The notes under the pieces: model-generated
What the model was told of the DNA's origin: nothing
The model's input: the letters and a program-made list of their open reading frames with translations, nothing else
Databases searched by the model: none
From: Tetracentron sinense
Lineage: Eukaryota; Streptophyta; Magnoliopsida; Trochodendrales; Trochodendraceae
DNA length: 64,000 nt
NCBI GenBank assembly: GCA_015143295.1
Contig: CM026573.1
Location: 8,213,934-8,277,933 of the forward strand
Reading direction: 5' to 3'
In this document: in pieces, positions 56,940-64,000 of the stretch
Numbering within the stretch: the first letter of the stretch is position 1
Layout: every line of letters starts with the position of its first letter
Program-made: the position numbers and the translations under genes

Positions 56940-58020
56940 ATGGCCAATTCGTTTATCAGATGTTGCTTTTCAAGTCTGCCAAATGTTTTTCAGCTGACTC
57001 TGCTACTGCTCATTGTGAACTTGTTGCTCTTGCTTCTGAATCTGCAACCAATATCAAAACGATCGCCTCTTTTACCCACGAAGAGTACATGCTTGAGAGA
57101 GCCAAGATCTCTCTGGAAAAACCAATGAGGAGCCGTACAAAGAGTGTCAAATATGGGATTATTCAAGGTTTGTCTCTTTGCCTATGGAACATTGCACATG
57201 TTGTTGCTTTGTGGTACACAACGGTTTTAATCCACAGGAACCAAGCCACCTTTTAGGATGGAATAAGATCATACCAAATTCATGAACCTATATTACCAAA
57301 TTGGGTCCCCTTTTTACCATCTTTTTGCCAAAAATAAATACTTTAATTCTCTCTTTTCTAAGGACCATCCATATTTTCTTCATACAAGAACCGAGTTTCA
57401 CTTCCATAAATCCCTAGTAGCATGAGTGAAAAATATATGCGGGTGTTAAGCACAGTATACATAACGCGAACCACATATCAACCAGAGTGCCAAACAAGCT
57501 ATCCTCCTCGAGGGAGGGCAAAAATATTTATCTTAGCAGTGCAAATTTGTTCTTTTGACAAAACAATATTATTTGTTCTTCTAAACTTATGTGCAAATTT
57601 GTTTGAGCTAATTATGCATAATTGAAATTTGAAACACCTTAAAGATTTACCTCTAAAGAGAGATCGGCATCAGCAGTTGGAAGAAGATATTCGATTCCGT
57701 TTTTCAAATCCTAAGAGGATAAGAGGAAGAATCGATTTTAAACAAGCCGGTTTTAACTACCCAATGAGGCCAGAAGTGACTGTGCTACACAATTTCAGTG
57801 TACAAGTTGAAGCTGAATCAAAGGTGGCACTAGTCGAGTCAAGTGGAGCAGGAAAATCCTCTATTTTGGTCCTTGTGCTCAGATTCTATGACCCACAACA
57901 CGGAAGGATACTGATAGATGGGAAGGATATTAGAGACTATAACCTGAGATGGTTGAGAATCCAGATAGGGTTGGTGCAACAATAGCCGCTTCTCTTTAGT
58001 TCCTCAATTAGAGACAACAA
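56940..58020 (+). pseudogene. Captured ABCB6/ABCB20-type transporter fragment
   Basis: About 56990-57290 encodes ELVALASESATNIKTIASF, EKPMRSRTKSVKYGIIQGLS, LCLWNIAHVVALWYTTVLI and then, past a stop, DGIRSYQI. This is the second membrane domain of plant ABCB6/20 proteins. After an intron-like gap, 57629-57985 encodes GRIDFKQAGFNYPMRPEVTV and a Walker A region SSGAGKSS followed by RFYDPQHGRILIDGKDIRDY and IGLVQQ, then past a stop [11 protein letters not shown]. That is the start of the second nucleotide-binding domain. The signature and Walker B motifs are absent. ABCB6 and ABCB20 are auxin efflux carriers in Arabidopsis. The retained gap suggests capture of genomic DNA, not cDNA. Confidence 0.85.
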
Positions 58021-58065
58021 AAGATGTTGGATTTCCAAAGGCTAATACATGGTCTCTCTCTTTTT

Positions 58066-58275
58066 GTTTCAAATGGATTTCCAAAGGCTCCATTCCCAAA
58101 TGGATGGAAAGGCAATGCTGGACTTTATGCAGTTGGGTTCACATGGAGAGGGCTCTTTGGTGCATCTTCAGATGCCATGATAATAGCACAAGATATCTGC
58201 AAAGTCTGGAAAGAGGAAACAAAGCAGAAAAAGCAGTCCATCGCATGCCACCGGCAATGCATTTCACTGTTCTGA
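58066..58275 (+). pseudogene. Captured 3' end of a YUCCA flavin monooxygenase gene
   Basis: Encodes [54 protein letters not shown] and ends CHRQCISLF, then stop. Plant YUCCA proteins end with FPNGWKGxxGLYxVGFTRRGLxGASxDAxxIAQDI. The KEETKQKK...HRRCIS tail points to the YUC3/5/7/8/9 group. Only about the last 70 codons are present, starting right after the ABCB piece. YUCCAs convert indole-3-pyruvate to auxin. Without the FAD and NADPH sites this piece has no activity. Confidence 0.87.
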
Positions 58276-58762
58276 TCTTGGAGTTACTACTACAACTACT
58301 TACACCCCCACCACCTACACTTCTCATTGGAACCAAATGAAACGTTCAACTTGCAATTCCAGATTTTTGAACGCTAAACATTTATTGGAACCAAATAAGA
58401 AGTAAATAGCAAATAAGTGAACACCCACTACCAATATCTAAGAAAAACATATTCTAAAATTGAAATCTGACCAGGGTGGAAGTCTCTCTTATGTGATTAA
58501 GACTAAAACAAGGTAAATTTAAAGAAAGTGCAACAATGGCCTGACAGCCAAAACTCAAATATAACAGAGATGCTAGCATGACTGCATTAACATAGTTAAA
58601 TTATCAGAAGGATGCATGGGATTAGATGGAGTGAATAGTGCCATGGGCACCAATATCTCTAAGTACTCCAATGCATAGCCATCTTTGTATAGAGATGCTA
58701 TCATAACTTAGCAGTACAACCTGTAAACAAGAAAAGAAAGTTGTCTATGAACATGTCCAAGC

Positions 58763-59395
58763 CTAATGGAAGGCGGTTGCACTCCCTACATAAAACAAAA
58801 TACCAACAAAACCAATAACAAAACTAAATAAAATCTGTTTAAGAATAGAGACTTCGGATTCCGTTTTTGCAAACTGAATTTGAAAGCAGCCAAAATCCGA
58901 TTCCATTCTTCCCGTTCGCTCTTCTAAGCATGACTCCTTTCTTGCAAATTGATCTTGTAAGCATTTCACTTCAGATTCGATTCTTGCAATTCGCTCTTCT
59001 AAGCATGATTCCATTCTTACAATTTGATCTTCTAAGCATGATTCCATTCTTGCAAGTCGACCTTCTAAGAGGAGAACTTCATCCGTGATGCTTGATTTAG
59101 AGCTAGTAGAAGGGTGTCTCAATGGTTTGACATTTTCATCACACCACTAGATAAAATTGCTATATTGTATGCCCTGCTAGATCATATTAACAAGTCATTA
59201 TTATTCGTTTCATAATGGATCTTAATAATAAATAAATAATACATTAATAACTTACATTTTTTCCAGAACATGAGTAGAAATCTCTCATAGGATTGACAGC
59301 TGTTTTTGAAGTCCTTACCACACAAAGACCTGCCCCACATTTACAGTTCTTTGTTGGCCAGGTCTAGTAATTACTTTTGGAAGATGAAGACGTCA
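58763..59395 (-). pseudogene. GRF zinc finger / coiled-coil / membrane-tail gene, near-intact
   Basis: Exon 1 (about 59395-59263) encodes MTSSSSK, then after one stop CKCGAGLCVVRTSKTAVNPM and RDFYSCSGKN, matching the GRF-type zinc finger (CxCG..a..tS.t..NPgR.Fy.C). The donor atgtaagtt and an acceptor atctag join to exon 2 (about 59150-58763) beginning WCDENVKPLRHPS. Then come tandem units such as LARMESCLEDQ, IVRMESCLEER, IARIESEVKCLQDQ and FARKESCLEER, a long coiled coil, and a final hydrophobic helix (ILFSFVIGFVGILFYVG). This layout (GRF finger, coiled coil, tail anchor) is common in plant genomes and often seen near MULEs. One stop in exon 1 suggests it is dead; otherwise it is well preserved. 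Function unknown. Confidence 0.72.
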
Positions 59396-59779
59396 TTCTC
59401 AACTACTACTTACAAAACCAAAAGTCTCCATTTCAAATTAAAATATGAAAGCTAGAACTAAGCTAATAAACTAGATATTTCCCCAATATCAAGCATTGAC
59501 AGAAAGCAAGATACAATAAATTTTCAGCTAAACAAACGTGAAATCACCACTGTAACAAAACAACTTCAAATATCTTCTATCATATGTAGAATGAACCCAC
59601 ACATATATGAAACAAATAAATCGCAAGTATGTATTCTCTCAAACTAGTTGCGGATATTTAGAAGCAAACAAATCAAGTACTCCCAAATTAAAGTATATAC
59701 ATATAATACTTGACACGTGTGTAATAGACAACCAGTGTTTCTTTAGGGTTAGTTGTATGGTATACGATAATTTTTGGAA

Positions 59780-59990
59780 AAGCAGTGATTAGTAGACCCT
59801 GGGGTTAAGGTCTGTTTCTTATCTTATCTCGTGTCCTCGTGTCCCTTTTAACACTCATTTAACTTTGGTTAAGCTTAAATAAATTAAAGTTAAGATTTCG
59901 GTTTGCCTTTTTCTAAAAAACCAAATTTGGAATAAGAAGTATCTTAACCAATAAGGGCCGGCCATTCTTTACATAGTGAAAACCACTAGT
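59780..59990. mobile_element. Fold-back MITE copy inside the 8.5-kb element
   Basis: Contains gtgtcccttttaacactcat and ttggttaagc with a degraded inverted partner ending ataagggccggcc. The flanking agtgattagtagacc matches the outer copy near 49005 (agtgattagaagacc). Confidence 0.55.
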
Positions 59991-60140
59991 ATTTTAAATA
60001 CTTTCCTTTTGGAATAAGAAGTATGACAAAAAGGGAGACCATTGAGTAAGGTAGAGAGAAGAGAGTAAAACTTGGTAGCAATTGGTAGAGGGCAGTAGCA
60101 ATAATGACTCAATATAAAATTTTGGTAGAGGATTAGATAG

Positions 60141-61306
60141 AGTGGGGGTTATGATGAGAGGCTCGAAAGGTTTTGCATTTGATGTTTGAATCCCATATAT
60201 TTGCATATTCGAGTATATTTAATTGAACCCATTTGCTGAGATATGTGAAAAATGAGCTGATCTGAACTAATGTGCTACTCTTCATTGTTTACATTGGACC
60301 TTCCCCATGGACATTAATTTAGACGAGGTCTCATTTCTTGTTAGGTCCCTGTATGATGCTTCCCTAATTTGATGCTTAGAAATGGTTGCCGTTATATCAT
60401 GATAAATTTACACCTAGTAGGAACTCATTCAAGTATATGGATCATTCACTTGTTAACATAAATCCCTTTATAAGGTATTAGGTTTCACTTTTGAGCGTTG
60501 TTCCTTACTGGTGTGGAATAGATCAGTCTCACTTGACTAAACAATGAGTAAAAATGGGAAATAGGTGCACAGAGACTAACTGAAAATAAGGAATCTAACA
60601 TAATGATTCAAGTTCTTCCACTATGGACTATACATCTTTAATTTGAAATTTGCATGAAAGAAAAATTGACTGGCAGAGTTATTAGGTCTCCAAGAACTCA
60701 AATAAGAAAAATGAAGCATCACGGCCAAATCAAACCCCTGAATAATCTGGCAGAAAAAACCCCAAATCAAACCCCCAAATAGAAAATAAGGTAGGGGATA
60801 AGCTAAATCATGGCCAAACAACCGAAAAAAAAAATTATGGGGTAGGAGAAGGATGGTACCTTCGAAAAACTCCTCTTCGTGGTCGCCGGAGGCCGAGACA
60901 CCGCAAGAATCTACGGTAATGATACCTTCGTGGTCGTTTCAACCTGCAAACCCTTGGTTGCCGAAGAGTGAAGAAGAGACGCTCCACTTGTTAGATCTCA
61001 AAATTCCTTAGCAGTCAAGTTGAAAGGAATGGTCGCAAACCCTTTTTGCCGGAGGGTGAGGTGAAGAAGAAAGCTCTGTGACCAAAATCACCAAACAAAA
61101 CCCTAAATGGTCTGTTCAAACAGAAGGCAGGAAGATGCGTAGTTCCTGATACTGAAATAAAATATTAATATTTTAAAAGTTAGTAAACATTAACGGCGAG
61201 GGTCTACCGTTTCTCTTTTTCGTTTTGGCGCCCAAAGTAGTGCCACACGACACACGATGTATGGACACCCGGGAGGGCTCTTCTGGTTTCGCTGGAAACA
61301 AGCCAA
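60141..61306 (-). repeat. Right inverted arm of the 8.5-kb element
   Basis: Reverse complement of 52766-53918 with a few percent differences and a short extra patch near 61243-61252. Begins agtgggggttatgatgagag and ends aaacaagccaa. Confidence 0.9.
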
Positions 61307-61963
61307 AGCCTAGCAAAGCAGAGTGCTGGTACAAGAACACCAATGAATGATTGGACACTAAACTTAAAACAACAATGCTATGTCCACTTTCCGATTGTCC
61401 AGTCTTCTTATTTCTAAACAAAAAGACAAAATAGCATGACATTGTGTCTCATCATTTTTATTTTGCTTTTTTGTTTAAAATTAAGAAAGTCAATCAAAGA
61501 GTGGACAACTAGAAAGTAGATGTAACATTGTTCAAACTTAAAATTACTTCTAGACATTGGCTGAAAATGCTGACAATCCAAACTGTTTGAGTTATACTAA
61601 ACTCACTATGAGCCTTAATTTCACGTCATACTAAATAAATTGAAATAAATTGTCTTTAAATGTGAGCAATGTCCATATTCAAAAAGGGGTATCTAAGTAC
61701 TCATTACAACTTACAATTACCTAAGAACAATTTGAATAATGAGGAGATGTATTTGGAATTGTGATTGATACAAGGGTGTATCCAATCACAATTACTTAAA
61801 CCAATAAAAAAAATCTCAAGATTATTTCTCTCAATCTCTAAATATCATCTTTGATAAGTCTTACCTTATTTAAATTACTATATATATCTACCCGTCTCTT
61901 CCGCAAGTGGTTGGGTGTGACCTCTTTGTTAAGGGAGGCATAGGGATCCAGTCCTTGGGTGCA
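61307..61963. other. Spacer, nothing recognised
   Basis: AT-rich DNA with no domain, repeat pair or RNA gene that I can support. Confidence 0.5.
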
Positions 61964-62574
61964 AGGGCGGGGAGGGGCCATGGCCCCCCCAAAATTTTTG
62001 GGGTCCCTTGTTATTTTGGTATGAATTAGTGGACCCCTTAACAATTTTTAATTTTTTTTAGTGTAATGCCCCCCCCCCCAAATTTTTGTTTTATATATAT
62101 AGAGGCCCCCTAATTTTTTTTGTCATATATATAGTGGGCCCTCCAATGGAGTCCGGTTATGCCCTTTAGGTCACCACATATCTCTATTGACATCCCTTAG
62201 ACTCATTAACTATGGTTAAAATTCACTTACTCTCAGGGTTCACCTACTTATCCTTGGTTTTTAGAATAAAATATTAATTTTTTTAACCTTAGTAGTTAGT
62301 GAATTTTAACTAGGGTTTGTAAAAAAATTGATATTTTTTGAAAAAACCAAGGAAAGGTGGGGTGAATCTTAACCACGGTTAAGGGGTATCAATAGGACAC
62401 TTAGCGGCCTCAATGACATTACCAGGAAAAAAATTCTCAAAATATAAAAAATACCCCAAATTTTTTTTTCTCGGGAGCTACGCCCCCGAACCCCCAAGTT
62501 TCATATCTTCAAATCCATTAATTTTTTATACATGTATTTCAGCCCCCCCATGAAAAATTCCTGACTCCGCCCTA
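61964..62574. mobile_element. hAT-like element, GGGCGGAG termini, with nested fold-back MITE
   Basis: Ends agggcggggaggggcca and aaaaattcctgactccgccct resemble a common plant DNA-element terminus. The flanks tgggtgca and tgggtgat agree at 6 of 8 bases. C-runs and tatata tracts fill the left half. A fold-back MITE interrupts it at about 62150-62405. Confidence 0.55.
62150..62405. mobile_element. Fold-back MITE, TTAACCGTGGTTAAG family
   Basis: The left arm (attgacatcccttagac, actatggttaaaattcac) pairs with a right arm (gtgaatcttaaccacggtta, aggggtatcaataggacac). Same family as 39265-39515. Confidence 0.7.
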
Positions 62575-62821
62575 CTGGGTGATGAGTTCGTAAGAGCTCC
62601 AATCCCCTAACTAACTACTAACTGTATTAACACTAGTAAATGATATCCAAAACCAAAAAAAAATATTACTATAAATATATTGTCTTATGTTGATTCGATT
62701 TAATTGAAATCCCTTGAATACAATATCCAATACGGTCTTTTCCACTCCATCTCCTTTTTTATATAAAGGGGCTTTTGTAGGACAAGGGAAAACAGCCAAA
62801 TTAAATGGCATGATAGAGAGA

Positions 62822-63043
62822 TTTGGCTAATATCTAATATGGCTGCTGATTATTTGGCTAAATTTTGTAATGCTTGCACCTCGGTTATCATTCCCCCAAC
62901 CGATTTTCCTCCTGATCTTGCTTCTATTGTTTATAAGGACAAATCGGGATGTAACTATCAACGTCTGTAATTTCTTTCTCCTTGGTTTATTTATCTGGTA
63001 GGGGTCTGCCTAACCCCAGCTTACTCTCCAAAAAAAAAAAAAA
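62822..63043 (+). mobile_element. 5'-truncated L1 LINE tail with poly(A) and 12-bp target duplication
   Basis: The plus strand encodes the end of an L1 RNase H domain (NMAADYLAKFCNACTSV, comparable to the usual NxxADxLAK), then a short trailer and a poly(A) run at 63029-63043. The exact 12-mer atgatagagaga lies on both sides (62810-62821 and 63044-63055). This is a textbook LINE insertion by target-primed reverse transcription, and the intact duplication suggests it is young. Confidence 0.9.
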
Positions 63044-63055
63044 ATGATAGAGAGA

Positions 63056-63779
63056 AGGGAATTGAAGGATGATTTGTCTCATCCTTAACACCTCTTACTA
63101 TAACCTTTTTTATTTAAATAATTTAGGGTCAAGATTAGAATTGATGTAACTTTAAAAAATGATAAAATAATCTAAGCTAAATAAACTAATCTAATCTTTG
63201 ACCCTTAATTATTTGAATTAAAAGGTTGGAATTTGAGAGAACCCATAAACTAAATTATAATCCAATTGTAGCTTGAGAGGGAGGGGCATGTATTGATCAT
63301 TCTCAGCTTTATCACTAAATGATAGGCAGTATAAGGTAAGCTATAGTATGTTAACTCCTTTAATTGACATGGGTTATATATTGTATGAGAGGGATGCAAG
63401 AAGTTTTTTTTTTTTTCCTATAACAAGCAGTTTAATGGTTAGCACATCTTATATTTATGCAGAGGGGCACTTGGCAAACCATGCCCCTCTCATGAGGGTA
63501 GTTTGAGATTGAGACTTTTTTCAGTGAAGTGACAGCATGTAGTTACTATTATTAGCGACTTGGGATATTCTCCAATTGGTGTTGGCGAGGAGGCCTAGCA
63601 TCCAATGGAAAGACAAAGACATCATTCACTTCCTTCACACTAATCAAGGTTTTGATTTGAGTGGAGAAACTTGGAAAGCTTCCAAAAGTGATGTGTGACA
63701 TCTTCCATTGTGCCGAGAGCACCAACTAGAGAAGATCCTATCATTATTAATCAAACTAATACCCTACTAATTATAAATT
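63056..63779. other. Spacer, nothing recognised
   Basis: AT-rich DNA. A T-run (63403-63416) and scattered short frames only. Confidence 0.5.
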
Positions 63780-64000
63780 AAATGGGAGATTGAATCAATA
63801 CCAATTGCAATTGCACCCACAGGTTAACACGTTTTCATTTTAACCTCTATTAATCATGGTTAAGATTCATTAATCCTTAAGGTTCAACAATCTAACCTTA
63901 TTTTTTAGGAAAAAAAATAACCATAGGGTTAAGGAATTTTAACCTTAGGGTTAATTTTTTTTACAAATAGTTTTTAAAAACTAAGGTTATACTGTTGCCT
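63780..64000. mobile_element. Fold-back MITE, cut by the window edge
   Basis: Contains gagattgaatcaataccaat, gcaattgcacccacagg and aatcatggttaagattcatt, matching the inner element of 49140-49497. The right arm would lie beyond the window. Confidence 0.6.

Larger units (their letters stand above)
52766..61306. mobile_element. Compound Pack-MULE-like element, 8.5 kb, with 1.15-kb inverted ends
   Basis: 52766-53918 and 60141-61306 are inverted copies agreeing at roughly 95 of 100 bases by eye. Between them lie a FAR1/MULE-type gene (plus), an ABCB6/20 transporter piece (plus), a YUCCA 3' end (plus) and a GRF-zinc-finger/coiled-coil gene (minus). Long inverted ends and a mix of unrelated gene pieces, still with introns in places, fit a Mutator-like element that captured genomic DNA. 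I could not find a convincing 9-bp target duplication, so a segmental inverted duplication remains possible. High arm identity implies recent origin or gene conversion between arms. Confidence 0.75.

Noticed and set aside
1-64000. CRISPR arrays, operons, bacterial-style promoters
   Set aside because: No spaced repeats of that kind; spliced genes and transposons show a plant nuclear genome.
1-64000. tRNA, rRNA and snRNA genes
   Set aside because: No A/B box pair with a cloverleaf and no rRNA-like segment was seen by eye; a tRNA or covariance-model scan would be decisive.

Overview
This is a stretch of nuclear DNA from a flowering plant. The evidence is spliced plant-specific genes (a PAS/LOV photoreceptor, an RCC1/UVR8-type protein), captured pieces of LHCB6, YUCCA and ABCB genes, and plant Ty1/copia, L1, RTE, Mutator, hAT and PIF/Harbinger elements. 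The base composition is AT-rich and introns are swollen by transposons, so the genome is probably medium to large. I cannot name the species.
Layout. (1) 1519-15831, minus strand: an apparently intact 8-exon RCC1-repeat gene (400 codons plus stop, like Arabidopsis At1g27060). A 9.6-kb intron holds an RTE LINE and several hAT-like elements. (2) 15.9-18.2 kb: a transposon cluster upstream of that gene, including a 1.26-kb Mutator-like element with an exact 9-bp target duplication that carries a fused eIF5A mini-gene and a piece of LHCB6 (CP24). (3) 20029-37287, minus strand: an intact 7-exon PAS/LOV protein gene (401 aa). Its 11.3-kb last intron is full of broken copia elements, and its first intron holds antisense L1 LINE pieces. 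(4) 38-42 kb: small transposons, a PIF/Harbinger remnant and a single-exon four-helix membrane protein gene. (5) 42.4-45.8 kb: an unidentified host reading frame split by a roughly 3-kb solo LTR that itself contains two hAT MITEs. (6) 46.7-52.4 kb, minus strand: a decayed RCL1 copy with one hAT element inside an exon and another inside an intron. (7) 52.8-61.3 kb: an 8.5-kb element with 1.15-kb inverted ends enclosing a FAR1/MULE-type gene, an ABCB6/20 piece, a YUCCA 3' end and a GRF-zinc-finger/coiled-coil gene. It reads as a compound Pack-MULE. (8) 61.3-64 kb: nested hAT elements and a 5'-truncated L1 with a 12-bp target duplication.
Only three loci look like working host genes: the RCC1-like gene, PLP and the four-helix protein. 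They are not an operon and no functional link between them is visible. The most striking patterns are the two gene-capturing Mutator-like elements and a large group of hAT-like elements, each of which repeats its own short 'word' near both ends.
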